Made by a program: the position numbers and the translations under genes
Notes under the pieces: model-generated
The model's database searches: none
Told to the model about the DNA's origin: nothing
What the model saw: the letters and a program-made list of their open reading frames with translations, nothing else
Assembly (NCBI GenBank): GCA_963971575.1
Contig: OZ020619.1
Span: 26,974,800 to 27,038,799 of the forward strand
Origin: Liopterus haemorrhoidalis
Taxonomy: Eukaryota > Arthropoda > Insecta > Coleoptera > Dytiscidae
Length of the DNA stretch: 64,000 bases
Direction: 5' to 3'
Shown: positions 54,539 to 63,841 of the stretch, piece by piece
Position numbering within the stretch: the first letter of the stretch is position 1
Layout: each line of letters begins with the position of its first letter

Positions 54539-57532
54539 CTACAATAATGGGTTTAAAATAGTTGATAGTTCCAAGTCCTGCGTTTTGATCCACATTTTGG
54601 AACATTTGTTAAAATTATACTTGTTCAACGTAATTTTTTTTTCTTTACAATATTTCTGAAATGCGTTATGTATTTTTGGCATATAATATAGAAAATGATG
54701 TTGTGTTAACGCTTTGTTTACTTTATGAGTTCTTATCATATTTTTGTTCCTAGTTTGATAAGTGTGTTGTACAGGAGCTGGGAATGGTCGCTTTAGTTGA
54801 ATATGTCGTGTTAAAGTCAGTACATATAACTGCTTTAAAGTAAAAATATCACTAAGTGCGAATGTTTTCTTAGTCGAGAAATCTTTCGGTTTATAAAGCA
54901 TAATTTTTATTATTAACTTTTGAGTTGTTACAAGTTTACTTATATATCGATCTCTTGCACCACCCCAACCAATTATGCCATAACTAAGGATAGATTCTAC
55001 TAGTGCGTGGTATATGGTTTTTAATTGTTTAAAATTGAATATATTTCTAATTTGTTTAAATATATAAATAAATTTTCTAGTTTTCTTTATAACTTCATTA
55101 ATATGTTCGTTCCACCGCATGTATGAGTCTATTATTATTCCTAAGTATTTTATTTTATTTTTCTTAGTAATATGGCAACGACATTGGCATATCTGAATAT
55201 TACAGTCAGTGTTGTGAATTTTTATTTCGTTGTAGAGTGGCTGTTGTGTTTTCTGAATGGAGAAAGGGACGAAATATGATTTTTCTGAGTTTAGAACTAA
55301 TTTATTGATGTCAAACCAGTTTAATAGTTTAGACAATATTTGACTTGTATTATATTCGATATCGTTCCAATTTTCTCCCTCAATCATTACTACAGTGTCA
55401 TCAGCGTATGACAATATTTTACCTTTGATACTCAAGTTAAGCATATCATTGATATAAATAATGAAAAGCAATGGTCCTAACGATGTCCCCTGTGGAATTC
55501 CACATTCTGTCACAGTTTCGCTGCTTATTACTCCTTCAATTTTAACTTGTTGAGTTCTAGCTGTTAAGTAATTTTTAAAGAGTTGGAGGGGGATCCCTCT
55601 GACTCCATATCTTTCTAACTTATCTAGCAACAGTTGGTGACTAACAGAGTCAAATGCCTTTCTGAGATCTAAGAACACTGCTAGGCATGGATTGGATTTA
55701 TCTAGGCAAGTATAAACGAACTCTGTTAATGCCGCTATGGCATCATTAGTCGATTTGTTTTTGCGGAAGCCATATTGACAATTATTTAAAATGTTATCAA
55801 AAAAGGATGTGAGTCTAGTATTAATAATTTTTTCAAAAATTTTAGCTATTGTTGAAATTAAAGAAATTGGTCTATAGTTATTTAAATCATCCCGCGGTCC
55901 AGTTTTATGTATCGGTATGATAACGGTTTTCTTTAGGCTTTTCGGGAAGTAACCTGATAGGAAACATTTATTTATTACAGAAGCTATCGGTTCTGCAATA
56001 AACGTACCTATCAACTGTATTGTATTTGAAGTGATGTTATCGTAACCTGGGCTTTTATTTTTAGATAATAATGCAATAGTTTCTTTAACTTCTGATGCAT
56101 CTGTAGGTGTGAAGTAGAAAGATTTCTCATTGTAAGGAATATGTGGTTGGAAAGGAGTATTTTGTTTATTATTTATTTTATCCGCTATTTCGTTGCCAAT
56201 TTTAGCAAAATAGTTATTCATTGAGTTTGCTATATCAGTAGGGTCAGACTTTATTTGGTCATTAACTTTAACAATGGCTATTTTTTGTTTCTCGGTATTA
56301 GTATTTAAGGTTTCTTTTAAAATTTTCCACATACAAGAAGAATTATTGTTACTAGAGGTATTGTTATTAATCTTATTTTTGAAGTAATTATTTTTGGCTT
56401 TGTTTATTAAATTGTTTATTGTAATTTTGTAATGCAAATATAATTGATTGACCTTTACATTATGTAAATCATTGATATGGTGTGCGAACAACTTATCTCT
56501 GATTTGAATAGATTTTATAAGTCCTGATGTTATCCAGGGCTTTCTTTTTCTATTTTTACTATTAACTGTTTTTATAGTGGTGGAGTTTTTTAATTTTTTA
56601 GTTATTTTTTGTACTAGGTTATCTATTGATTCATCTATATTGTCATTTATTGTAAATTTGTCTTGTTTTATAAGGGTTATGAATTTGTTGTGATCTAAAT
56701 ATTCTTTGTATTTAAGTTGGTTCTTTTGATTTTTCTCTATGTCTTTTTCGTTTTTACCTAAATTAAATTTTAGAATTATTGGGAAATGATCTGTGAGTTT
56801 TGTCTGTAAAATAATAGGTTTTAATGTGTCCGAATGTATTTTAGTTTTAGCCAAAATGTGATCAATGCAGGACTTGGAGGCACCCTGTACTCTAGTAGGT
56901 TGATTTATACAGCTTGTGAAACCATAATTGGATACTAAATTAAGATATTCATTGGGTAGTTTTTTTTCTCTTAGATTTTCGTCCAATATGTCTATATTAA
57001 TGTCACCCAATATAAACTCATGCTTGAGATACACATTTTGAGTTAGATAGTTATCTAAATTTTCTAAAAATACTTCGACGTTAGTTGCTGGCGGTCTGTA
57101 GATACCTGTTATCCCTACTTTATTATTTTTTACAAAACAATCTAATTTAATAAATTTGAAAATGCCTTCTTCTATTACCTTGACGGAGTATTTAATTTCT
57201 GTTTTAATATAAACTACGACCCCGTCGTTTTGATTAATTTTGCTTTCATTATAATATATATCATATCCTTCTATTTTATATAATTCTAATGCTTGTATTT
57301 GCCACGTTTCCGTCAAAATAATAACATCAAACATTTTGTGAAAGAGTGTAAGAAGAACCTCAAATTGATTGAAATTTTTTGAAATACTTCTTATATTTAA
57401 ATTCAATATATTAATACCTGAATTAATTTGATTTAGATAATCTAACTTTTTCTTACACTTATATATATCATTAAAAATTAAATTATTATATTTATTTGAA
57501 TCTAGTTCTAAATCTTGAAAAAAATTATTCAT
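54539..57532 (-). CDS. LINE ORF2: endonuclease and reverse transcriptase
   Basis: This 997-residue protein would nick target DNA and copy the element's RNA at the nick (target-primed reverse transcription). Residues ~41-255 are an apurinic-type endonuclease: LNLNIRS (Asn46), TETW (Glu75), GIYRPP (143-148), LGDINID (Asp177, Asn179), SCIDHI (Asp224) and LTDHFP (Asp248, His249). Residues ~480-850 are the reverse transcriptase: KSPGYDNI, NNYRPISLIS, AVFLDLRKAFD (Asp622), GIPQGTSLGPLLF (678-690) and YADDT (Asp711, Asp712). No RNase H follows, as in CR1/L2/Jockey-type elements. The start is the first ATG after a stop; the spacer to ORF1 is 49 bases in a different frame. No stop or frame change is visible, unlike every other LINE piece here. 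Clade within the CR1/Jockey group uncertain. Confidence 0.93.
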   Translation of the reverse strand: MNNFFQDLELDSNKYNNLIFNDIYKCKKKLDYLNQINSGINILNLNIRSISKNFNQFEVLLTLFHKMFDVIILTETWQIQALELYKIEGYDIYYNESKINQNDGVVVYIKTEIKYSVKVIEEGIFKFIKLDCFVKNNKVGITGIYRPPATNVEVFLENLDNYLTQNVYLKHEFILGDINIDILDENLREKKLPNEYLNLVSNYGFTSCINQPTRVQGASKSCIDHILAKTKIHSDTLKPIILQTKLTDHFPIILKFNLGKNEKDIEKNQKNQLKYKEYLDHNKFITLIKQDKFTINDNIDESIDNLVQKITKKLKNSTTIKTVNSKNRKRKPWITSGLIKSIQIRDKLFAHHINDLHNVKVNQLYLHYKITINNLINKAKNNYFKNKINNNTSSNNNSSCMWKILKETLNTNTEKQKIAIVKVNDQIKSDPTDIANSMNNYFAKIGNEIADKINNKQNTPFQPHIPYNEKSFYFTPTDASEVKETIALLSKNKSPGYDNITSNTIQLIGTFIAEPIASVINKCFLSGYFPKSLKKTVIIPIHKTGPRDDLNNYRPISLISTIAKIFEKIINTRLTSFFDNILNNCQYGFRKNKSTNDAIAALTEFVYTCLDKSNPCLAVFLDLRKAFDSVSHQLLLDKLERYGVRGIPLQLFKNYLTARTQQVKIEGVISSETVTECGIPQGTSLGPLLFIIYINDMLNLSIKGKILSYADDTVVMIEGENWNDIEYNTSQILSKLLNWFDINKLVLNSEKSYFVPFSIQKTQQPLYNEIKIHNTDCNIQICQCRCHITKKNKIKYLGIIIDSYMRWNEHINEVIKKTRKFIYIFKQIRNIFNFKQLKTIYHALVESILSYGIIGWGGARDRYISKLVTTQKLIIKIMLYKPKDFSTKKTFALSDIFTLKQLYVLTLTRHIQLKRPFPAPVQHTYQTRNKNMIRTHKVNKALTQHHFLYYMPKIHNAFQKYCKEKKITLNKYNFNKCSKMWIKTQDLELSTILNPLL

Positions 57533-57581
57533 AGCTATTATAATCTAATCTAAGAAAATTTTTCTTTCTTTTTGATCTTAT

Positions 57582-58250
57582 TTACTGCGTGATTTTATCC
57601 AGGTCCTGAGTCTTGTAGATATGGATTACCTGGGTACTTGCATCGGTCCTTTTTACTAGTACTTTGTTTTTCTTAAACCAAACATATTTATAGTGATTGT
57701 CTCTTGCCTTGTTTTTAGCCAGACGTAATAGATTTTTAAAATAGGGTGATAGGTGTTCATTTATGTAAATTTTTTCTCCAATGCCAGTATTGTTTATTCT
57801 ATTATTTGTCACAATTAGGTTTTTCTTTCTTAATAACATGTCCCTAAGTTGTCTGTATTGGAACTGTACGACAATTGGTCTTGGTTTTCCCAATATAGCA
57901 GATGGTATTCTATGCGCAGCTTCGATTTCTTTCGTTTGAACTTCTATGTCGCATTCTTTAGCAATTTCCTGGATAATTTTAAAGCAGTCTTCGTCCTGTC
58001 TCTCAGCTACCCCAAATATTTCCAGGTTATAATTGCGGCTGTATTGCTCTATTTGAATTAATCTCATTGATAGATCTGCAATAACATTATCTTTGTCTTT
58101 ATTGTCGGATTCGAGCTTCTCTGTAAGTTTTCTCATTTGCTTTAAATTATTCTTATTTTCTGAGGTGTCTTTGGCTATTGTGTCATACTGTTGACTAATA
58201 AACTGATTCGATTTTTTTATTTCGGTTAGTTCTGTTTTGATATGGTTCAT
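57582..58250 (-). CDS. LINE ORF1: coiled-coil nucleic-acid-binding protein
   Basis: This 222-residue product would bind the element's RNA. Residues 1-72 are a heptad-rich coiled coil (ending SMRLIQIEQYSRNYN); then LEIFGVAERQDEDCFKII and EAAHRIP, and RPIVVQFQYRQLRDMLLRK, then KIYINEHLSPYFKNLLRLAK and a basic YKYVWFKKNKVLVK. This QYSRxxxLEIxGV...AHR...RPIIVxF...R..(W/L)L....(V)YINEHL layout is the FP-like (Pfam Baculo_FP-related) ORF1 common in insect CR1/L2-like LINEs; the name reflects shared ancestry and does not make it viral. The frame extends upstream by eight codons (HLKLQEVL, TE) to a stop. Since relatives have an N-terminal zinc finger, the true N-terminus is probably lost. Confidence 0.85.
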   Translation of the reverse strand: MNHIKTELTEIKKSNQFISQQYDTIAKDTSENKNNLKQMRKLTEKLESDNKDKDNVIADLSMRLIQIEQYSRNYNLEIFGVAERQDEDCFKIIQEIAKECDIEVQTKEIEAAHRIPSAILGKPRPIVVQFQYRQLRDMLLRKKNLIVTNNRINNTGIGEKIYINEHLSPYFKNLLRLAKNKARDNHYKYVWFKKNKVLVKRTDASTQVIHIYKTQDLDKITQ

Positions 58251-58372
58251 TTCTGTAAGTACCTCTTGGAGCTTTAAATGTTAGTGTTAAATTAATATTA
58301 GGATTGCTATATTAGTGTTAGAAAAAAATGTAATATGTACATATTTCAACTTCAAAAAATTGGTGTATGACC

Positions 58373-58565
58373 AGAGCCGCAGTAAGGAAAACTTGCGCTA
58401 GGGGCAGAACCGTGTTTTGGCGCCCTTGGCAAAAAAGTCCTCACCTCCCAAAATCTAAGTGATGAGCAAAAAAAAGGTACTCACCTTTCAAAATTTAAGT
58501 GATGAGCAAAAAAAAGGTCCTCGCCTTCCCAATGGCGCTCCTTAGTCAAGCCCGTCAGCGCCCCT
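58373..58565 (+). mobile_element. CAGAGC repeat with ~41-bp minisatellite
   Basis: It begins CAGAGCCGCAGTAAGG, like the segment inside the 998-1336 element (CAGAGCTGCAG). Two to three units GTCCTCACCTCCCAAAATCT-AAGTGATGAGCAAAAAAAAG follow. The right part, GGCGCTCCTTAGTCAAGCCC, GTCAGCGCCCC, is the reverse of the CGCACTAAGG...GGGCGCTGAGG text at 1114-1139. No target duplication seen. Confidence 0.6.
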
Positions 58566-58680
58566 ATAATAAACCTATATAATGTAAATAAATAGCTTTT
58601 TTTAACATTAATAAAACATCGATGTAAGCGCCGATATTAACATCGATGTTTTGCTTCCAAGATACTATTGGTGGGTTGCA
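58566..58680. repeat. ACATCGATGT pair, right of the LINE
   Basis: See the cluster at 53651. The copies at 58616 and 58640 are followed by TTTGCTTCCAAGATACTA, whose reverse (TAGTATCTTGG) loosely mirrors TAGGGATCGG at 53651. Confidence 0.4.
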
Positions 58681-58954
58681 CGAGAAAATAAAAGAATATG
58701 TTGCAAGCCGAAACCATCGCTACTTAAAATTAGGAAGGGTCTCTCCGTTGGAGAGGTTCAAGAGATGTTGGGCGTAGAATTTACTTTGGTGACTTATGAT
58801 GTTTGTTAGTTTATTTTTCTTAATGCTTGAAAAAAATAATGAACCAGTTTAAATCCGTTATTTCTTTTACACGTTTGTACACAGAACTAAATTTCACTCC
58901 AGTTTTGGCAGTTCAGATGTCGAAGGTGTTTGTTCGTCGACGTTATCGTCCTCT

Positions 58955-59146
58955 TCATCGCATTGCCCACATTGGTGGAGGAGTCGTAGACGTCGATGAT
59001 TGCTCTGTTCGTTTTCTGGCTGTGTATTCTCGGACACGCCCAGCTCCAGTTTTGGGGACATTAGGGGCCTTAGTACTTTCGGCTTGTACCAAAGCCTTCC
59101 GTTGGCGGTATTCTCTCATGCCTTCAGCACCATTTTTCTGAGGCAT
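58955..59146 (-). pseudogene. Remnant with two MREYR-type basic repeats
   Basis: The minus frame opens MPQKNGAEGMREYRQRKALV and repeats the motif as KTGAGRVREYTARKRTEQ, then a Ser/Thr/Pro stretch (SSTSTTPPPM) before a stop. Immediately after, in another frame, the acidic CDEEDDNVDEQTPSTSELPK continues to a stop near 58910, so a frame change probably broke one longer protein. GAExMREYRxRK-type basic repeats occur at the N-terminus of some insect proteins linked to mobile elements and would suit DNA binding; I cite this from memory and cannot verify it. The block is GC-richer than its surroundings. The 104-residue plus frame over it is a shadow. Confidence 0.4.
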
Positions 59147-59149
59147 GGT

Positions 59150-60410
59150 GAAGCTCGAAGGTATGTATCGTCACCTTGCAACACTTAGGTTTTATTGCAG
59201 TTAAACTCGAGTAAAATAATCGATTCTCTATCAAACGAAACAAACCCAACCTCTCTATGACGATTAGTTCGCGAGTTATGAGTACAGATTTTCGCACCTA
59301 GCTCCGATTTCGAGCGTCAGCTTCTCCCCAACCTTCACGTTTGCAGTGGTGAAGAATATCTATAGGGCGACCCAGGTTAAAATGAAGACATTTTGTTAAT
59401 ACTGGACAATCTCATGCTAAACTGAGAGAAATGTTGACTCATTGTTAAGTCAGTCAAAACCCTACTAGGACTGCAATGGCTTCGAAGTTTTCGCTTTTCA
59501 ACGAGAATCTAACCCGTCGTATGAATGAGATCTTACGTACCACGTTGCAATATATTGATTATATGCTTGAATTTTTTGGATCAACCTAACAATCGAACAA
59601 TGGCCTCTTCAGATAAAATAACAAATACAGCATCAAGCATCTGCAACTTTGTATAGCAATATAATGAAGTAAAAATTAATAACCTCTGTACAGAGATCTG
59701 CGATAAATACTCATATAATTTAATGACAATTGACTTAATAAAATTCAATTCATAGTTAAGCACAAACGTTTCTTATCTGCCTCATCTCTCGCACGTAATT
59801 CTCACACCGTTTTATCTTCACTCGCTGTTTCTATACACCATTGTATTTTCAGCATTCCTTCACATTTTTATACATTTTATTTTATTTCTCATACTTCTAT
59901 TATTGGTAGTAACCATATGTAATCCTAGGCAGAAGTTCTCAACCAAGGGTGTTAAACTCATCGATAGCAATATTAATCGCCTGCGATGTAGCTTTGAGAT
60001 CTTTTTTATTACACTATCAAAATTTTGATGAATTACCACAACCAACAAGTTATAAGGTTGTAAGATTTTGAAGAAGAAAGCATATAGAACTAAAAGAACC
60101 TTATCGCTAAGGAACCTGCAAGATTGGTCTGGGTACATATTTCAAAACATTTTCAGAGCAGTAGCGAACAGAAACCAGATTGCTATGATGGGAATCAATT
60201 TTATTTTTCTCTCCAATTTTTAATTCAATCCAAGAATAATAATGTAAAAGAAAGTATATCTGTATACGAGGTTTGAACTATCGTTTTAAAGGTTTATAAA
60301 ATAGAAATTATTTTACATTTAAATTAACTATCTCAAAATACTACCCTTCTGCAGCTACACATCAAGAAAGTCTGTGACGGCAAGCCTTAAATAGTTTATA
60401 CTTACTTTTT
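59150..60410. other. Non-coding stretch
   Basis: The 59200-59530 part is more balanced in composition but unrecognised; the rest is AT-rich with only short frames. Confidence 0.35.
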
Positions 60411-60670
60411 GACTGCGGAGCAAAGGTATGGACGTAAATTCAGCTCCTGTCTATGTCAAATAATTTGTGTAAAAATATTTATACAAATTACAGTTTTTGT
60501 TTAGCCTTTCGTAGCCGGCTATAAACTGTTGTTGGCTTTCTATGTATGCTTAAAAAATGGATATAATACTGACCATATTACTCCTGAATGTATACAGATT
60601 AAAAATATGGTCATGAAACCTGGAAACAGAAGGTTTAGGCTCACCTCGGACTGCCGCGTCCATGATGATG
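60411..60670 (+). repeat. Dispersed repeat Y, copy 2
   Basis: CAAATAATTTGTGTAAAAAT, TATTTATACAAATTACAG, GTAGCCGGCTATAAA, CTTAAAAAATGGATAT, CTGGAAACAGAAGGTTTAGG and CTCACCTCGG match 44880-45135 in order; this copy carries ~30 extra bases (ACTGACCATATTACTCCTGA). Confidence 0.6.
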
Positions 60671-60738
60671 ATTCAGCTACTCATCCTTGCCAGCATTTTC
60701 TTTACATTTGGAAACATATTTTGGCGACACCTTAGTAG

Positions 60739-60814
60739 ATAAACAGGGCAGGTTCTGGACCATCTTGTGTAAACAGAGAGTTCTATGCCATGTGGTCCAG
60801 AACCCCCTGTTTAT
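60739..60814. other. Hairpin, 22 base pairs with one bulge
   Basis: ATAAACAGGG + GGTTCTGGACCA (60739-60748, 60751-60762) pair with TGGTCCAGAACC + CCCTGTTTAT (60793-60804, 60805-60814); a CA bulge and a 30-base loop complete it. TGGTCCAGAA recurs once more at about 60823, and the segment GTAAACAGAG in the loop echoes the arm. Confidence 0.85.
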
Positions 60815-60861
60815 GCCAGGTGGTCCAGAATCACCCGCGTTTACCTACTCACCTTTTTCGC

Positions 60862-61199
60862 TTTTAAGCTAGATTTCCATCACTGAATCTAATGTTTTAC
60901 GCCGTTGCAAAAAAAAAAAACGCATGTGAGTATCCATACATGTTATTCTACTCGCGCTGTTTTTGTTAAATCAAAGACGTCAATCATCAAGAAGGTTGTC
61001 AAGTCACTTTTCAAAGCATTGTTACCGACGTTACAACTACCAAAGGTGTGTTTCTTTTTAAGATGCAATCGTTGCAAAAAGTTCAGCAGTGTTCAACTTT
61101 CTGCGACGCTGCAATTATATTTTCGTCATACAAAAACCAATAAAAAATCGTGCGCAGCAACGTAAAAAGCACGATGCAGTAATGAAAACTTAGCTTTAG
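60862..61199. mobile_element. MITE with ~50-bp inverted ends
   Basis: The left TTTTAAGCTAGATTTCCATC, ACTGAATC, TTTTACGCCGTTGC is mirrored at the right, read in reverse, by CTAAAGCTAAGTTTTCATTA, CTGCATC and TTTTTACGTTGCTGC. No coding function: the 86-residue plus frame (60905-61165) is not recognised. Target duplication uncertain. Confidence 0.55.
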
Positions 61200-61226
61200 A
61201 TTAGTTTCCCATTTTTCATTCTTTTT

Positions 61227-61669
61227 ACCGACCGCCAACATATATAAGGGAGGTATTGTGATCATACCGATTTTGACATTTCAAGATTTCGATGGATCTC
61301 CAGGAATTGAGGTTCCTACATAACGTTTTGTCTATTTTTAGCAAGATGTCTATCGGTCTGTCTGTCTGTCTGTCTGTCGGTCTGTTTACACGTCTAAAAG
61401 AGCAAATTCGATTAAAAGGATTTTTATGAAACTTCGTATGTAAGCTTATGACATCAATGGCACAAGTTAATCAACTTGAAAATCGGTTAACTGGAAATGG
61501 TAGTTTATTTGTGTCGGTTTTAAGATTTTTGCGGATATTTCACAATAGAGAAATATTTCGAAAAAAATTATTTTAAAAGTTGCTATAAAAGCAATAACTA
61601 ACAACTTTTATATGAGACATTTTTTGATAAAGCAGCATAAATTAGCTGTGGTGGCCACAGCTGATTTTT
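61227..61669 (+). mobile_element. (GTCY)n element, copy 2 (shorter)
   Basis: It starts ACCGACCGCCAACATATATA like the 39227 copy, and its 3' tip folds as AGCTGTGG-TGG-CCACAGCT, an 8-bp stem, followed by GATTTTT. The GTCT tract has only about six units (61358-61384). The segments GATTTCGATGGATCTCCAGG, CCTACATAACGTTTTG and AAAGGATTTTTATGAAACTT match copy 1. About 290 bases of copy 1 are missing before the hairpin. Confidence 0.7.
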
Positions 61670-61674
61670 AATAG

Positions 61675-61800
61675 TATTAAAACGACGTCCTTTTAACGAA
61701 GTTTTTGCAAAAAAAAAAAGTCATACGGAGTCAAGTCAGATAAGTATGATGGATGGAGAACGATAGTGACCATTAGTGTGCCATCAAAACATAAGTAGCC
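61675..61800 (-). pseudogene. mariner transposase scrap
   Basis: The minus strand reads LHPSYLSDLTPYDFFFLQKL, the H(P)PYSPDL(T/A)PSD(Y/F)FLFPKLK block around the third catalytic Asp of mariner transposases. Nothing else of the enzyme is readable. Confidence 0.6.
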
Positions 61801-63345
61801 CATAAGTTTATCACGAACTTATTAATTATGAACCATTTCTAAGGCATATAACTACAAAAAGCTCGTACAAATTTGAACGTTGCTACTACAATATGATCGA
61901 AAAAAGTGCCTGTTTGGCCTTCAATTTTAAGTTGGCAATTATGTTGTTTATCAATTTTGAGCATTTATTTTCGTTGCTTCTGATCATAATGTGTATTTTT
62001 CAATAATTATAATGCCAATACAAATATATCTATTTACAAATATATGTTTGTTTTGAATATAACTTTAAACTCGAAAATTCAATGTCAGTTAACCCCTTCA
62101 GTATTCATTAAAAAATTTAAAAATGGAAAAAAAAACTCTTTATTTTTTTTTATGAATGAATTTTATTTACTGAACATATATATCCTTCATAAAAACCATT
62201 TCGACCCAAAATGGGATTGAAAGTTGATATTATGGTGCATAGTGTGGGTCGAGAAATAAAAGAAAGTCATAAACAAATATTCATTTTCTCTCGTACCTCG
62301 TTTGAATCATCGTAGTTGTCTTTTGTCTCGCTTCCACAAACCATGAATCGAATTTATTTTCGCCCGAGTACATTTGGGAGTAATCTTTTCTGCAGGTAAA
62401 GCTTGCCCGAGTTATCTCGGGTGTGAGAATTTTCGCACAAAATAGCCGCCCGAGTATACATCCTTAAGCAGTTAAATGATACAGAAAAATTATATTACCA
62501 ACCTAATTTTAAAATAAATAAATTTCATGGCTATCTACATGAATTTTTTCTCGATCATATTGTAAAATGAACTGAGCACCATATGTGACACTTTTTACTT
62601 ATAATTATTATTTTTTATGATAGTTGTAAAGAAAACCTATGCTCGCTGAAAGTGATAGGTTAAAAGAACTTCAAGTATTTTTAAAACTTGTTGAGAATCT
62701 CTGTCAATCCATTAAAGAGGACTATCAAATAAGCAAAAAAATACATAAAACTACAACAAATCATAAATGGCGTTTAATGATCGTTACTGCAGAAGCGGTT
62801 GGAGAATTTTCTATATAGCTACGTCTTTGATTTACGTTCATTACCTGTACACTTACACAATATGGTCAGATGTGAGCTGAGCACTGAACAACATTAGACA
62901 ATGTAATTTGTACGAGTAACGCATGTGCTGTAATGGACACACGTAGCCCTTCCACCCCATGCTTTATAATTTGCTGTAGCTTACATATGAAACATAATAA
63001 GATTGATTATTTTCTTCTGTAGTATTCCCATTTATTAACTAAGTATGGTTGGGGTTAAATTTAATTTGATTCTTGTTCTTATAACAAGCATTTAAATTGT
63101 TTATTCCAACGGTTCCATGAGATTCCTTTCCAGCCATATATAGGTCCTTTTTGAATAATTTTCCACAATAGTCCGATTATCTTTTTGATACATGATGAGT
63201 CCACTCTTTTCCAGGAATGTGAAATTTGGCCTCAATATCGAAATTTTGTTAGTTGTTGTTACAGAAAATGACGTGGATGGTTGCACTATACACAATTATT
63301 TTAAGGAGACAATCTCTGCTTATAAATATACCTTAAAACTGTCTT
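61801..63345. other. AT-rich stretch with one small open frame
   Basis: A 59-residue plus frame (62639-62818, MLAESDRLKELQVFLKLVEN...) is helix-friendly but unrecognised and without supporting signals. GCCCGAGT occurs three times at 62361-62455, one within CCCGAGTTATCTCGGG. No element assigned. Confidence 0.25.
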
Positions 63346-63352
63346 TCCCTAA

Positions 63353-63505
63353 GCAGGTTCCGTAGAATCCTAGGGTTCTGCGAAAATGACAAGGGTTCCG
63401 CTAGATAAGGTATCATTTATATGATAAGGGTTCCGTGATCTTTGTAAAATTGTATATGGGTTCCGCCATAAAATAAATTTGATGAACCACTGTCTTAAAA
63501 CATAC
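63353..63505. mobile_element. hAT-like repeat with GGGTTCCG motifs, partial
   Basis: AGGTTCCGTAG, AGGGTTCCGC, AGGGTTCCGTG and GGGTTCCGCC recur at ~40-base spacing, and the right edge TGAACCACTG looks like a hAT tip (CAGTGGTTCA reversed). The left tip is unclear and the flanks do not match. Confidence 0.4.
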
Positions 63506-63841
63506 GTTCATGGGGGCGTTTATCGAACTATTGAGTATCTTGTCTTACAGATGGTAGTATTTCGTTTGCTGTTCGCTTAGCGAACTGGCAACAGTTGACG
63601 TCATCTCAAAATAAACAGATTAAGTGCTGATTTTCAGCAGTTACATTAGTTAACGCGGCCATTGTCAGCCATTAACAGCTACGTTCGCTAAATTCTTCTG
63701 TTATTATTTCGTCTCTACAATCCATTCTGGCGTCTCTTATAACATTTTTCGCCATTCCTAATCTAATTTGTAAACTGCAATGTTCAGATATGTTTCCACT
63801 CTATCTCTGTAGCTAGACTTCGGACAGGCAACTTTTTTTTA

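Larger units (their letters stand above)
54440..58275 (-). mobile_element. Intact non-LTR retrotransposon (CR1/Jockey-like LINE)
   Basis: A minus-strand unit contains ORF1 (58250-57582), a 49-base spacer, ORF2 (57532-54539) and a 3' region ending in an (AAAT)n tail read on the minus strand (plus strand TTTA repeats, 54449-54512). Both frames are uninterrupted. The ORF1 frame is open for only eight codons above its first ATG before a stop, and the PHD-like zinc finger that precedes this coiled coil in many related ORF1s is absent, so the copy is probably 5'-truncated within ORF1. I could not identify a target duplication with confidence. Confidence 0.85.

Noticed and set aside
57582..58250. 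Baculovirus-derived gene because of similarity to FP-type proteins
   Set aside because: This domain type is standard in LINE ORF1, and the frame sits directly upstream of a LINE ORF2 in the correct order.
58827..59188. 104- and 62-residue plus frames
   Set aside because: They are reverse shadows of the MREYR-repeat remnant on the minus strand.
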